Source of the DNA: Planctomycetia bacterium
Lineage (GTDB): Bacteria; Planctomycetota; Planctomycetia; Pirellulales; Thermoguttaceae
NCBI GenBank assembly: GCA_030527185.1
Contig: JAUNBF010000043.1
Location: 1-33,633, forward strand
Reading direction: 5' to 3'
DNA length: 33,633 nt
Part shown: in pieces, positions 7,870 through 16,758 of the stretch
How positions within the stretch are numbered: position 1 is the first letter of the stretch
Layout: every line of letters begins with the position of its first letter
The notes under the pieces: generated by a model
What the model was told of the DNA's origin: nothing
Databases searched by the model: none
What the model saw: the letters and a program-made list of their open reading frames with translations, nothing else
Position numbers and translations under genes: made by a program

Positions 7870-9246
7870 ATGAAAAAAATTTTGCCAGTTTGGTTTGGGA
7901 TGGTGTGGAGTATCGGGATTCTTCTTTCTCCAGCTTGGGGAGGGTATGTCTGGAATACGGATGGGGATATTTCCTATGCCGGTACGGGAGGAAACTGGAC
8001 GGAAGACGTGACGGTTTCCGGGAAAGTGATTCGAGATTGTACGGTATCGGTCACGGATACTCCCTGGTCTATCAACGGGACGACGGATGGCCTTTTGACG
8101 GTGGAAAATGCCTCAGTTCTGTTCCAGAATCATGGTTCGGTGGAGATGGGAAAGACTTCCGATGCCACCCTGACGATTGGAGATGGAGGGAAGGTTTACT
8201 GGTACACCGATGATGATGGGAAATACGGTTATGTCAATGTGGCGGCAACTGGCTACAAGGCAACGATCAATATTCTGAAGGGTGGTTCTCTGGAAGTCCT
8301 GCGGAATTATTTTGGAAATCAGGACTTGAAAGGCACGACTTCGGAAGTGGTGCTGAATGTGGCCGGGGGAAATTTGGCCTATGTTGGTTCCCGACAACAT
8401 TTACGTCTTGGTTGGCACAATCCCGCGACGATTACCATCTCTCAGGGAGGAACCATTTCCTCCACCAGAGATGTATCGATTGCCGAGTCGGGAAATACCT
8501 CTAAATATAATCCGTCGCAATTGACGATGGTAGGAGAAAGTTATGTCAAAGCGGGAAGCAGATTCGTCTTTGGAACCCAATCGTACGGAGCCGTGACGCT
8601 TTCGATTCTGGCAAATGCGTCGGGAATGGGAAATATCGAGGCGAACACATATCAGCAGGGAAGTTATGGGACGGTCGTTTTGGGTGTGGATCATGCCATG
8701 ACTGGTTTGAAACAGGATACTTTCACGATTGTGAAGGCTTCGACGTACAGTGGTTGGCAGGAGAAGAGAGAGGAAACGGCACTCTGGAATACGCGGACGG
8801 AAAACGGAGCCGTGGAGGCATTCTTGAATCCTGCCAGACGACAGGGTGGGGAAGATTTTGCGCTGAAAATTACGGACGACTGGCTTTTTACCGATATTTC
8901 TGACGAATTGGCTTCCAACGGTTGGTTGTGGTTGGAACCAAGCAATTCGTATTATGCGTTGGAATTGTTACTGGATGTGACCGATGTGGAAGCTCTGGTC
9001 GATTGGTACAACGAGTCGGATTCGTCGGTTCAAGCGGAGGTTTGGGCGGAAAACATGATTCGACTTTCCGGTTTTTCGCCTGACATTTCGATTTTTGCCT
9101 GGGATTTTTCGGGATATGAACCGGAGAATGTTTCCCTCCTTTCCGTAGGGGCGAGAAATGTTCCCGAACCCGCGACGTGGGGAATGCTCCTGGGAATGGC
9201 GGGATGGTTGTTGGGTTGGCAAATTGGGAAGAGGAGGGAGAAATAA
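7870..9246 (+). CDS. PEP-CTERM surface protein (cassette B)
   Basis: A 458-residue exported protein starting at ATG 7870 behind AAGGGAGG. A signal peptide (MKKILPVWFGMVWSIGILL...) is followed by the autotransporter-like opening GGYVWNTDGDISYAGTGGNW and a run of short beta-repeat segments with TLTIGDGG, ATINILKGGSL and TITISQGGT. The C-terminal third is non-repetitive and acidic. The exosortase tag is complete: VPEPATW, a hydrophobic stretch, then WQIGKRREK. The protein should be exported, sorted by exosortase and exposed at the surface. The stop TAA overlaps the next ATG by one base, indicating coupling to DUF1559. No enzymatic motif is visible; an adhesive or structural role is inferred. Confidence 0.85.
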   Translation: MKKILPVWFGMVWSIGILLSPAWGGYVWNTDGDISYAGTGGNWTEDVTVSGKVIRDCTVSVTDTPWSINGTTDGLLTVENASVLFQNHGSVEMGKTSDATLTIGDGGKVYWYTDDDGKYGYVNVAATGYKATINILKGGSLEVLRNYFGNQDLKGTTSEVVLNVAGGNLAYVGSRQHLRLGWHNPATITISQGGTISSTRDVSIAESGNTSKYNPSQLTMVGESYVKAGSRFVFGTQSYGAVTLSILANASGMGNIEANTYQQGSYGTVVLGVDHAMTGLKQDTFTIVKASTYSGWQEKREETALWNTRTENGAVEAFLNPARRQGGEDFALKITDDWLFTDISDELASNGWLWLEPSNSYYALELLLDVTDVEALVDWYNESDSSVQAEVWAENMIRLSGFSPDISIFAWDFSGYEPENVSLLSVGARNVPEPATWGMLLGMAGWLLGWQIGKRREK

Positions 9247-10223
9247 TGCGAAAAAAGGCCTTTACGCTGGTGGAGCTTCTCGTGGTGATTGCAATTATCG
9301 GCATGTTGGTGGGGCTACTCCTGCCAGCGGTGCAACAGGCACGGGAAGCTGCCCGGCAGATGCAGTGCAACAACCACATGCGGCAACTGGCACTGGCGGT
9401 TTTGAATTGCGAAACGAGTAACCGTACTCTGCCGTCGGGAGGATGGGCGACCAACTGGCTGGGGGATGGCGACCGGGGTTGTTCGGTTCAGCAACCGGGG
9501 AGTTGGATTTTCGCGGTTCTGCCGTTTATGGAGCAAAACGCCCTTTTTCAGCTTCCTTCCGATGGCGATCCCGCGAATGTGACCAAGGAGCAGAAAGATA
9601 ACGGGAAACCGGTTTGGACGACCTGTCTGGCAGGAATTTGCTGTCCCTCGCGACGAACGCCGATAGGGTCTTTTGCCCGTGCGACGGAATACAAGAATGC
9701 CACGGCCGAGTCCAACTTTCAAGCCAAGTCGGATTACGGCGCGTGCGTGGGAAACACCCGTCCCGACGCTGCCAACGGTGGTTCCAGCGTAGGCTCCATG
9801 GCCGACGCGGAAGAGTTGACGAAAACGGATTCCTGGCTGCCGAAGGGAAATGGCGTGATTTTTACCGGTAGCAAGGTTACGTTGGGCGAAATCCGCGACG
9901 GAACGACGAATACGTATCTGTTAGGAGAAAAATATATGGAGCCAAGTCAATATTATCCGACAGATACCAAGAACCTTTCTTATGGTGACGACGTAAACGC
10001 CTATACTGGAGGGGACGATAATCAACTTTGGGTGGCTGGGCAACCTTTGCAGGATCGTTCGGGTTTGACGACGATCTTTATTTACGGAAGCGTCCATCCC
10101 GGAGCTTTTGGCATGGCGATGTGCGATGGCTCAGTACACCGAATCAGTTACAGTATCGATACGGAAACGCACTTGAATCTGGGACTGCGTGCCGATGGGA
10201 AGGTGGCACAGATTCCGCAGTAA
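9246..10223 (+). CDS. DUF1559 protein with pilin-like N-terminus (cassette B)
   Basis: A 325-residue protein. The ATG at 9246 shares its A with the previous gene's TAA, and it opens [17 protein letters not shown], the expected short leader before the prepilin cleavage site; upstream in-frame ATGs lie inside the PEP-CTERM gene. DUF1559 features: [19 protein letters not shown], a CCPSRR segment, GTTNTYLLGEK, and a C-terminal H-x9-DG (HPGAFGMAMCDG) followed by SVHRISYSID. It is closest in this window to the cassette D paralog, sharing PGSW and IQDR/LQDR segments and the same C-terminus. It should be a membrane-anchored, pseudopilin-like secreted protein. Function unknown; pairing with a PEP-CTERM gene suggests a cognate role. 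Confidence 0.9.
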   Translation: MRKKAFTLVELLVVIAIIGMLVGLLLPAVQQAREAARQMQCNNHMRQLALAVLNCETSNRTLPSGGWATNWLGDGDRGCSVQQPGSWIFAVLPFMEQNALFQLPSDGDPANVTKEQKDNGKPVWTTCLAGICCPSRRTPIGSFARATEYKNATAESNFQAKSDYGACVGNTRPDAANGGSSVGSMADAEELTKTDSWLPKGNGVIFTGSKVTLGEIRDGTTNTYLLGEKYMEPSQYYPTDTKNLSYGDDVNAYTGGDDNQLWVAGQPLQDRSGLTTIFIYGSVHPGAFGMAMCDGSVHRISYSIDTETHLNLGLRADGKVAQIPQ

Positions 10224-10252
10224 ATAAAGTCCTTTCTTTCAAAAAGGGACCG

Positions 10253-10281
10253 TTGACAGGGGTGGGGAGAAAACGTATAAT
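10253..10281 (+). promoter_or_regulatory. Perfect-consensus sigma-70 promoter for thuA-like operon
   Basis: TTGACA (10253-10258), a 17-bp spacer and TATAAT (10276-10281). Transcription should start near 10288, 36 bases before the ATG at 10324. Confidence 0.8.
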
Positions 10282-10323
10282 CTAAAAATAAAGGAGAGAG
10301 TTCTGGCGGAAGTTGAGGATACC

Positions 10324-11079
10324 ATGATTGGGAAAGTGGGAATTGGGTTTCTTTTGGGATGGCTTTGTCTGGGAAGTGTGGTGGAGGCGCGAAAACCTGT
10401 CGTAGCCATTATTGTCAGCGATGACCACTACCGGGCAGACACTCTCCTGCCGCAGTGGGGTGAAAAGATGGCTCGCGAACGGGGTTGGGATGTGCGTCTG
10501 ATTCACGGTCATGGAACGGGAGATTTGGAGAATATGGAAACCTTGAAAGAGGCGGATATTGCGCTGTTGTATCTGCGTCGCGTCGCTGTGCCGACGGAAA
10601 AAATGCAGATTTTGCGTGATTTTTTGAAAGCCCAAAAGCCGTTGATTGCTTTTCGGACATCCAGCCACGCGTTTTCCCTCTCTTTCGATGGCAAAAAAGA
10701 GGCTCCTGAAGGATATTCGCAGTGGAAAAATTTCGACGCGGAAGTCCTGGGCGGAAATTACCACAATCATGGTCCGAATCACCTTCCCACTCAGGTAACT
10801 TACACGGAGGCTGCCCGAAATTCCCCGTTTTTCCGAGACCTTCCCAAAACCCCCTGGATTTCTCAAGGGTCGCTCTATTTTACCTCTCCGGTGGATGAAA
10901 AAGCTGTCATTTTTCAGTACGGTTCCATTGAGGGACGAACCGAACCGCTGACCTGGCTGCGGACTTCACCGTGGGGCGGAGCGGTTTTCTATACCGCGTT
11001 GGGACACTGGAACGATTTTCAGGATGAGGCTTTTTTACAAATGATCGTGAATGCTGTGGAGACGTTGACAAAAGAATAA
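10324..11079 (+). CDS. Exported ThuA-like protein
   Basis: A 251-residue protein with a signal peptide (MIGKVGIGFLLGWLCLGSVVEA) and a ThuA-like, glutamine-amidotransferase-type fold. Seen: VVAIIVSDDHYRADTLLPQWG at the start of the domain, DIALLYLRRVAVP, FLKAQKPLIAFRTSSHAF in the position of the nucleophile elbow but without the amidotransferase cysteine, and HNHGPNHLPTQVTY followed by the ALGHWNDFQDEAF end segment typical of the family. Members occur widely in planctomycetes beside Gfo/Idh/MocA oxidoreductases and are linked to sugar utilisation, but their chemistry is unsettled. The Gfo/Idh/MocA gene follows after 35 bp and is probably cotranscribed from the consensus promoter at 10253. Confidence 0.85.
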   Translation: MIGKVGIGFLLGWLCLGSVVEARKPVVAIIVSDDHYRADTLLPQWGEKMARERGWDVRLIHGHGTGDLENMETLKEADIALLYLRRVAVPTEKMQILRDFLKAQKPLIAFRTSSHAFSLSFDGKKEAPEGYSQWKNFDAEVLGGNYHNHGPNHLPTQVTYTEAARNSPFFRDLPKTPWISQGSLYFTSPVDEKAVIFQYGSIEGRTEPLTWLRTSPWGGAVFYTALGHWNDFQDEAFLQMIVNAVETLTKE

Positions 11080-11114
11080 GAGACCAGTTACCCTGCCATT
11101 TTTAAGGAGAAATC

Positions 11115-12434
11115 ATGAATCGTCGAACCTTTGGAACCCAAACGTTATTGGGACTGGCCGCCTTGCAAACTTCCATTTCGGGAGCGCGGATTCTCGGCGC
11201 CAACGACCGTATCCGGTGCGGATTCATCGGCATTGCCAACCGTGGTGGACAGCTTATCACGGCATTTGAGCAGAATGCGGAAGATATGGAATTGACCGCA
11301 CTTTGCGATGTCGATAGCAAGACGCTCGAACAGGTACATGAAAAGTACGGTAAAAAACCGTTTGCCACGAAAGATTTTCGGGAAGTGCTGGCTCGCGAGG
11401 ATGTGGACGCGGTGGTGATTGCCACGCCCGACCACTGGCACGCGATTCAGACCATCGAAGCGTGTAAGGCCGGCAAGGATGTCTATTGCGAAAAGCCGCT
11501 GAGCATAACGATTTACGAAGGGCGGAAAATGGTGGAGGCGGCTCGGAAATACCAGCGAATTGTCCAGGTGGGGACGCACCGACGCAGCGCACCGCACTAC
11601 CAGAATCTCGCGCAACAGGGGGGCGACGCTCTTGTCGGACGTGTGACGATGGCACGCAGTTTCCATGCCAGCAACCATTTTCCAAACGGGATTGGGAAAT
11701 GCCAACCCACCCCGCCGCCGGAAGGATTGGACTGGGAAATGTGGCTTGGGCCGCGTCCTTCGCGAGAATTCCAGGAAAATATCGCACCGTATAAATTTCG
11801 CTGGTGGGAACTTTATTCGTCGCAAATGGGAAATTGGGGGGTTCATTATCTCGATGCCATGCGGTGGATTCTGGGGGAAGAGGCTCCCACAAGTGTTTGC
11901 GCCATGGGTGGACAATACGCGGTGGAAGACGACCGTACGATTCCCGATACGCTTCAGGCCGTTTTTGAATTCGCGTCGGGAAGGCTGATGATGTTCACGC
12001 ATTCGGAAGCGACCGGCAATCCGATGATTGCGACCGATGCCAATTATCGTTCGTTGGGAGAGATGGAACTGCGTGGAACAGACGGAACGATGTACGTTAC
12101 CGATCGCCATGTCAAGATTTATCCCGAACGTGGAGGCCGTTTCACCGATCGAAAACCACGCATGGAAGGGAAAGAGTTCCCCGGTACTCCGCTGGGCGAT
12201 ATCGAGCGGCTTCATGCCAAAAATTTCCTCGACTGTATGCGAACGCGGGAAAAGCCGAACGCGGATGTGGAAGAGGGGCACCGCAGCACCACGATGAGTT
12301 TGCTCGCCAACATTTCCCTTGCCCTGAAACAGCGTCTGGAATGGGACGCGAAAACGGAAACCTGTATTGGGAACGACGCGGCGAACGCCCTTTTGCACTA
12401 CGAGTACCGCCAGCCGTGGAAATTGGAAGTCTGA
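11115..12434 (+). CDS. Gfo/Idh/MocA-family oxidoreductase with Tat signal
   Basis: A 439-residue NAD(P)-dependent sugar oxidoreductase. The N-terminus is a twin-arginine signal (NRRTFGTQTLLGLAAL), so it is likely exported folded with its cofactor, as is common for planctomycete members. Seen: the Rossmann start IRCGFIGIANRGGQ, DVDS at the end of strand 2, VVIATPDHWHA, and the family Lys in CEKPLS. The C-terminal beta-sheet substrate domain includes GTHRRSAPHYQN and WWELYSSQMGNWGVHYLDAMRW. The ATG at 11115 has AAGGAG. The substrate, probably a sugar or inositol derivative, cannot be told. It is paired with the ThuA-like gene and followed by a strong hairpin. Confidence 0.9.
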   Translation: MNRRTFGTQTLLGLAALQTSISGARILGANDRIRCGFIGIANRGGQLITAFEQNAEDMELTALCDVDSKTLEQVHEKYGKKPFATKDFREVLAREDVDAVVIATPDHWHAIQTIEACKAGKDVYCEKPLSITIYEGRKMVEAARKYQRIVQVGTHRRSAPHYQNLAQQGGDALVGRVTMARSFHASNHFPNGIGKCQPTPPPEGLDWEMWLGPRPSREFQENIAPYKFRWWELYSSQMGNWGVHYLDAMRWILGEEAPTSVCAMGGQYAVEDDRTIPDTLQAVFEFASGRLMMFTHSEATGNPMIATDANYRSLGEMELRGTDGTMYVTDRHVKIYPERGGRFTDRKPRMEGKEFPGTPLGDIERLHAKNFLDCMRTREKPNADVEEGHRSTTMSLLANISLALKQRLEWDAKTETCIGNDAANALLHYEYRQPWKLEV

Positions 12435-12447
12435 ATCGGAAAGCAAG

Positions 12448-12481
12448 CCTCCTTTCCTCGCCCTTTTTCGGGGAAAGGAGG
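12448..12481. terminator. Hairpin between convergent genes
   Basis: CCTCCTTTCC (12448-12457) pairs perfectly with GGAAAGGAGG (12472-12481) across a 14-base loop. It lies between the convergent oxidoreductase and pduT genes and could serve both strands. There is no strong T-run on either side, so its efficiency is uncertain. Confidence 0.6.
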
Positions 12482-12516
12482 TGTCCGACCTTTCCATGCG
12501 TCATTTTTACAATCTG

Positions 12517-13077
12517 TTAAATATATTCCATCAACAATTCCTCGCTGGGATTGGAAAGAACTACTTCCGAAACCAGCAATCCGCGACGTCGAAGTTCGTC
12601 TGCCGCTGCTCGGACGCTGGCGCGAACGTCGGAAAGGGAACCGGTGAGCATGAGTAACCCCTTTCCTCCCAAGGCCATGGCAAGATGGAGCCGAATCAGC
12701 GTTACCCGTCCAGCTTTCGCGGCAAAATCCGACGCGGCCAGAATCGAACAGGCTCCGAACGATTCCACAATTCCCAGGGCGGGGACTTTTTGGGAGGGAA
12801 GCATGACCGATTGTCCCAGTGCCTGAAAAACCGATTCGTGGACTCTTGGACAGACCAGCGAATCGATCACCGCGTCGCCACCAATTTCCAGCCCACGCGA
12901 AATGGCCGCTTCCACATCGCTAACGCTCCCACCGATAATCAGCAGGTATTTCCCCGCACAAATCGTCCTTCCGACCAGTACCGTGACCGTCGCACTCTTG
13001 AGCATCTCATCTTCGGCCTGCATTCCGCGAGCGATACTTTGAAACTCAATCACTCCAACCGATATTTGTTTCTCCAT
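12517..13077 (-). CDS. pduT: PduT-type tandem BMC-domain shell protein
   Basis: A 186-residue protein with two BMC domains in tandem (roughly residues 1-92 and 98-182), forming pseudohexameric trimers of the BMC-T class in a microcompartment shell. It follows the PduT pattern closely: VGVIEFQSIARGMQAEDEML, then LVGRTICAGKYLLIIGG, then a second domain from ALGIVESFGACSILAASD to RVHLAMALGGKG (here RLHLAMALGGKG). Cys40 in TICAGK corresponds to the pore cysteine (Cys38 of Salmonella PduT) that ligates a [4Fe-4S] cluster. The ribosome site CAGGAG precedes the ATG. It is the last gene of the operon whose first gene is PduS-like; in Pdu systems the two proteins interact. No BMC-H or BMC-P gene is in the window. 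Confidence 0.9.
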   Translation of the reverse strand: MEKQISVGVIEFQSIARGMQAEDEMLKSATVTVLVGRTICAGKYLLIIGGSVSDVEAAISRGLEIGGDAVIDSLVCPRVHESVFQALGQSVMLPSQKVPALGIVESFGACSILAASDFAAKAGRVTLIRLHLAMALGGKGLLMLTGSLSDVRASVRAAADELRRRGLLVSEVVLSNPSEELLMEYI

Positions 13078-13098
13078 AAATCGGATTCTCCTGAAAGA

Positions 13099-13764
13099 TT
13101 AATTTTTATGCCGTATTAAAAAAAGACCACAATCGCCATTGCCTGCACGAATGACTCGCCACATCTCCCGTTTCCATTCAGCCATGGAAGTCTCGGCAAA
13201 ACGTTTTTTAACCAAAGGGTCATCGGAAAGCATTGCCAAGTAACGTTCGCTGTCGTAAACGTAACTGATGTGTGTGGACTGGATATGTTTTTCTATCTGT
13301 AAGTTATTGGCGGATAATAATTTCTGAAAACTCTCCATAGAATGCAAATAAAAATGGTGAGGAATACTCCAGGAACACCACGCATTACCATATTTCCTTA
13401 GAAAATACTCGTTATACATCGGAATCGTAATGGCCAGATAACCGTTCGGAGCTAATAACCGTTTCAACGAACGCATTGCGGAATGTTGATCGGAAAGGTG
13501 TTCCAAACTATGGCATGAAACGATTACGTCGTATTTCCCTTCCAGTTCCTCCATTGTTTTTCGGTATAAATGGAATCCATTCTCGGAAATTTCCTGTGGC
13601 AGAAAAGGATCAATCCCAGTTAAATCCTTAAATCCTGCATATTGCATGGATCGCAAAAGATCGCCACGACCACATCCAACGTCCAAAATCCGTTGTTTTC
13701 GAGACCACGGAACCATGGTTACCCATTTATGTCGAAAATATTCCCGCATACAAACTTTTCCCAA
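13099..13764 (-). CDS. SAM-dependent methyltransferase, catalytic part (C-terminal fragment)
   Basis: A 221-residue frame that can only begin at a TTG (13764) with no ribosome site; it is the C-terminal part of a gene starting at 14054. The class I methyltransferase core is complete: motif I RILDVGCGRGDLL, the acidic GIDPF that follows strand 2, YDVIVSCHSLEHLSD, LLAPNGYLAITIP and the IPHHFYLHS segment typical of sugar or polysaccharide methyltransferases. In this frame the coding sense extends upstream (KRLLLQSKNFATFFIARPLGK) as far as the TA repeat, where it meets the other frame. It ends 22 bp before pduT. It looks more AT-rich than its neighbours, which hints at transfer. Confidence 0.8.
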   Translation of the reverse strand: MGKVCMREYFRHKWVTMVPWSRKQRILDVGCGRGDLLRSMQYAGFKDLTGIDPFLPQEISENGFHLYRKTMEELEGKYDVIVSCHSLEHLSDQHSAMRSLKRLLAPNGYLAITIPMYNEYFLRKYGNAWCSWSIPHHFYLHSMESFQKLLSANNLQIEKHIQSTHISYVYDSERYLAMLSDDPLVKKRFAETSMAEWKREMWRVIRAGNGDCGLFLIRHKN

Positions 13765-14054
13765 GGGACGAGCGATAAAAAAAGTCGCAAAATTTTTGCT
13801 CTGTAATAAAAGCCTTTTGATATATATATATATATATATATATTATGACTGGGATATGTCGATGGGGAAGATTGTAATGAATAGTAACTGGACGGATCAT
13901 AATAAAAGGACATATCCTCTGGAATTTCCGAGATCTGCAAACAATTGCATTGGCAACATCGAAAATAAGTAAAAGAATGTCCTGTTCCGCGAGCCACCTC
14001 ACGAACCGTGAAAATTTCCGCGTTTTTATCGTTTTGGCAAATGTGGCACTGCAT
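13719..14054 (-). CDS. SAM-dependent methyltransferase, N-terminal zinc-ribbon part (frame broken at TA repeat)
   Basis: The gene start is ATG at 14054 behind ACAGGAG, 23 bp after the glycosidase; an earlier in-frame ATG at 14093 lies within that gene. The segment encodes the zinc ribbon and lead-in typical of this methyltransferase family: MQCHICQNDKNAEIF, a second cysteine pair in FRCCQCNCLQISEIPED, and FYYDPSSYYSL. The frame then enters a (TA)11 repeat read as alternating Tyr-Ile and runs out at 13719. Removing one TA unit (or having 7 or 13 units) joins it to the catalytic part as one 317-residue protein. The split may be a phase-variable OFF state, a mutation or an assembly error. Confidence 0.75.
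   Translation of the reverse strand: MQCHICQNDKNAEIFTVREVARGTGHSFTYFRCCQCNCLQISEIPEDMSFYYDPSSYYSLQSSPSTYPSHNIYIYIYISKGFYYRAKILRLFLSLVPWEKFVCGNIFDING
13821..13842. repeat. (TA)11 dinucleotide microsatellite in methyltransferase gene
   Basis: Eleven uninterrupted TA units lie between the zinc-ribbon and catalytic segments of the methyltransferase. A two-base change per unit shifts the reading frame. Confidence 0.95.
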
Positions 14055-14077
14055 AAAAGCTCCTGTTATTGAACATG

Positions 14078-16756
14078 TTAAAGTGGATCCCATTCCAGTT
14101 CATACCACAGTGTTTGATATTTCGGATTGATTCGGAGTACGTCATGCGAGTCACGTTTCTCGATCGGAATCTCCGTTTTTCGGTTGCCCGCCGCGTTGAG
14201 GGCGTAAAATCGACGTTTCCGATCGGCCTGCGGAATGAGAATCTCGGCAGGAATTCCTTCGCACAAAACGGGTGCGTCTCCCCAATGAGAACGGCATGTA
14301 AGTCGTTCATTTTCAAGGCGTTCCAGTTCCATACCCTGATTGACCATCATGCCGGTGGCGGTCAGGAGGATACGATTCTCGTCGGCGGCCACCAGCGAAA
14401 ACGTCAGCCAATCCAGACGCGTTTTTCCCGGTCGCAGTTCCAGGTCGCCCTGTTGGAACGCGAAAGTCCGACCATCCACAAACCCAGTAAAAATCTTGCA
14501 TTGCGGCGTGTCAACGGTGAAATAGCCTTTTCCATCACGCTGAAAATCGTAGTACAGTTCCCCGGTCTCGTTCCGAATCCATCCCTTCTCCGGCGAACCG
14601 AATTCCTGCGGCAAATCGCCCCAACCTCGGATTTTCTGAACCCCTTCCTTTTCTTTCATCGGCACGGTTTCCGGTAGGTGAACCCCGGTCGCAACCGCCA
14701 GGGGAAGGGCATAATCGACCACCTCACCCAGACCCTGATGGTAGCCCCCCTGCAATTTTCCGAAAATCTCCGCTTCTTTGGCAATCGTCAAATCGGGAGT
14801 GAACTGGAACCGAACCGGGCCAGGGCGAACGTCGCGGCGGATGAACATTCCCCAACAGGCGGGGAGGTGTGCCAGTTGCGTCTGATTTGCCGTCATGTCG
14901 AAAAATCCGGTCACTTTCTGCGGGTCGTACTGGTTGCTGTGCTGCCAGGTGTACTGAAAAATCGCACTCCAATTCTGGAACGCTCCCAGGGCATAAATCA
15001 TCGGCAAACCTTCGCTGGAGTACATCGTCGGAAACGGATGGTTGTATTCGCTCACGGTCAACGGCAAACCCCACACACGGACGGCAGCCAGACGGTTGGC
15101 CGTTCCGCTTGCGGTGCTGAAAAAGTTGGAAAGCGACGTGTTTTTGACGTACCAGTTATTGGGGTCCCACCGCTTGTACGGCCAGCCGGGATGATTCCAG
15201 TAAGCGTGGATGTCGCAGTAGTCCAACCGTGCCTGAGCGTGCCAGGAACCGTATTGCAACTGCGTGCCGGAAACCGGTGCTTTGGCTTTCAGTTCATCCT
15301 TGATATAACGGTACATCGTCTGCCAGTAACGGTCTTCCAACACGATCAGAAAGTCGGAAAAATCGGCACCCTGTCGTGGCGTCGTGATGAGAGGGCCAAA
15401 TTTTTTCGGAATGGAAATCGTTCCCTCTTCCAGCTTTTCCGTTGGGTCATTTCCAAGGAATCCGCCGGAAGTAACGCTGATTTCCGCAATTTCCAGCGAT
15501 TCACTACTCTCGAAACTCCCGAAAGAAACCCGTGCATTGTCTTCGTCAGCATTGACCAGAAAATGGAACGTGTACTCCTGCCACTCCTTGCCCAGTTTCA
15601 AATGCCGCGAAAAGCCAAGATTGTTCCAGGGTTTGCCATGTTGGCCGACGCTAACGTAAATGTCCGATTCCTGAGGACTTCGCAACTTCAGTCGCAGTGT
15701 GTACGGAACTCCTTTTTGCACTTTCAGACCTGTACGGTGCAGTTGCGGTGCCCACGAGGTTTCCCCCTTTTTCACCACGGTGACCAGGAGAGTCGAGTCT
15801 TCCGTCACCTGAAACGAAGAATTACCATTCGTTCCGGCAATGTATTGCCAATTTTCGAGCGGCGTTCCCTTGTCACCCGGCGGCAGAAGTTCCCCGGAAT
15901 CCGGGAAAGTGCGGCATTCCCACGCCTGGCGAAGGGCAGCCGTCGAAGGATACTTTTTCCGCAGCCATTCGTTCCAGAATTTTTGGAACGTTCCCGCGTA
16001 AGGCTCTGGAAGCGAATCCAAATCCCCACATCGCCAACTCGACGCGACGCTGTTTTCATTGTTGATTTCAATCATCGCAATGCCGGGATCGTTGGTGTAA
16101 GCCAGCCCCGTATAAGGATTTACGTGCGTCAGATAGTCTTTGGCAAAGCGTTTCTGAAACTCGATCATCCGTGGGTCGAAATTGTCCACCCCCTTGTCGT
16201 ATCGGGGACGTTCTTTCGGGGCGGGGAAGCCGTCCAACTCCGTCAATTGCCGGGCAACATGGAGGTTGATATTGACGTAAATCCCGTTTTGCTGCAACTG
16301 GTAAATCAGATAGTCCAGTTTTTCCAATTTCTCTTCCGAGATTTTCGTCAACGTCGTTTTGTCATCCAGAAGACCCCACGGAGTGTCGATAAAATGGAGC
16401 CGAACGATGTTGATTCCAAAACGAGCCAGAGATTTTGCCAGAAACTCCGCATCCTCATGTGTTTCGGGAAAACAGGATTGACTTGTCAGGTTCGTGCCGA
16501 AAAATTTGACCACCCCACGATCGTTCACAAACTCCCCGTTTTCCACGCGAATAAAACCATCCACGCCAGCAGGACGCACTTCATTTCCCGGCCAGGAGGG
16601 AACATTCGTGACATTCTCCTGCGGCACTTTGGAAATGACAAACGGAAACATCGGAGCGAAATTTTCCGATTCCAAAATCACCTTTTCCCCCGGCGGCATA
16701 TCCTGTGCCATCGCCAGGAGAGGAAATAACAGGGATAAAAAAATGAAAAAACGCAT
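14078..16756 (-). CDS. Exported clan GH-A-like glycoside hydrolase with inserted carbohydrate-binding domain
   Basis: An 892-residue protein with signal peptide MRFFIFLSLLFPLLAMAQ. The N-terminal (beta/alpha)8-type segment reads KFFGTNL, NIVRLHFID, NGIYVNINLHV and IEINNENS; Glu234 after Asn is the likely acid/base. A beta-sandwich insert at about residues 300-430 (NSSFQVTEDSTLLVTVVKKG..., LRLKLRSPQESDIYVSVGQ, WQEYTFHF) resembles CBM4/9 modules. The barrel resumes with DYCDIHAYW and LTVSEYNHP, where Glu570 is the likely nucleophile. A beta-rich C-terminal region follows. The exact GH family and substrate cannot be fixed by eye. It lies 2 bp after pduS, with its AAGGAG inside the end of that gene, so an exported polysaccharide-degrading enzyme is firmly in the BMC-linked operon. 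Confidence 0.8.
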   Translation of the reverse strand: MRFFIFLSLLFPLLAMAQDMPPGEKVILESENFAPMFPFVISKVPQENVTNVPSWPGNEVRPAGVDGFIRVENGEFVNDRGVVKFFGTNLTSQSCFPETHEDAEFLAKSLARFGINIVRLHFIDTPWGLLDDKTTLTKISEEKLEKLDYLIYQLQQNGIYVNINLHVARQLTELDGFPAPKERPRYDKGVDNFDPRMIEFQKRFAKDYLTHVNPYTGLAYTNDPGIAMIEINNENSVASSWRCGDLDSLPEPYAGTFQKFWNEWLRKKYPSTAALRQAWECRTFPDSGELLPPGDKGTPLENWQYIAGTNGNSSFQVTEDSTLLVTVVKKGETSWAPQLHRTGLKVQKGVPYTLRLKLRSPQESDIYVSVGQHGKPWNNLGFSRHLKLGKEWQEYTFHFLVNADEDNARVSFGSFESSESLEIAEISVTSGGFLGNDPTEKLEEGTISIPKKFGPLITTPRQGADFSDFLIVLEDRYWQTMYRYIKDELKAKAPVSGTQLQYGSWHAQARLDYCDIHAYWNHPGWPYKRWDPNNWYVKNTSLSNFFSTASGTANRLAAVRVWGLPLTVSEYNHPFPTMYSSEGLPMIYALGAFQNWSAIFQYTWQHSNQYDPQKVTGFFDMTANQTQLAHLPACWGMFIRRDVRPGPVRFQFTPDLTIAKEAEIFGKLQGGYHQGLGEVVDYALPLAVATGVHLPETVPMKEKEGVQKIRGWGDLPQEFGSPEKGWIRNETGELYYDFQRDGKGYFTVDTPQCKIFTGFVDGRTFAFQQGDLELRPGKTRLDWLTFSLVAADENRILLTATGMMVNQGMELERLENERLTCRSHWGDAPVLCEGIPAEILIPQADRKRRFYALNAAGNRKTEIPIEKRDSHDVLRINPKYQTLWYELEWDPL

Positions 16757-16758
16757 GA

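Noticed and set aside
11145..12497. A 450-codon minus-strand open frame opposite the Gfo/Idh/MocA gene
   Set aside because: Antisense shadow: His/Arg/Phe-rich, no domain, while the plus-strand protein has a Tat signal and clear family motifs.
14678..16729. A 683-codon open frame on the plus strand opposite the glycoside hydrolase
   Set aside because: No ribosome site, no recognisable domain and Arg/Gln-rich composition. The opposite strand has a signal peptide, catalytic motifs and operon spacing.
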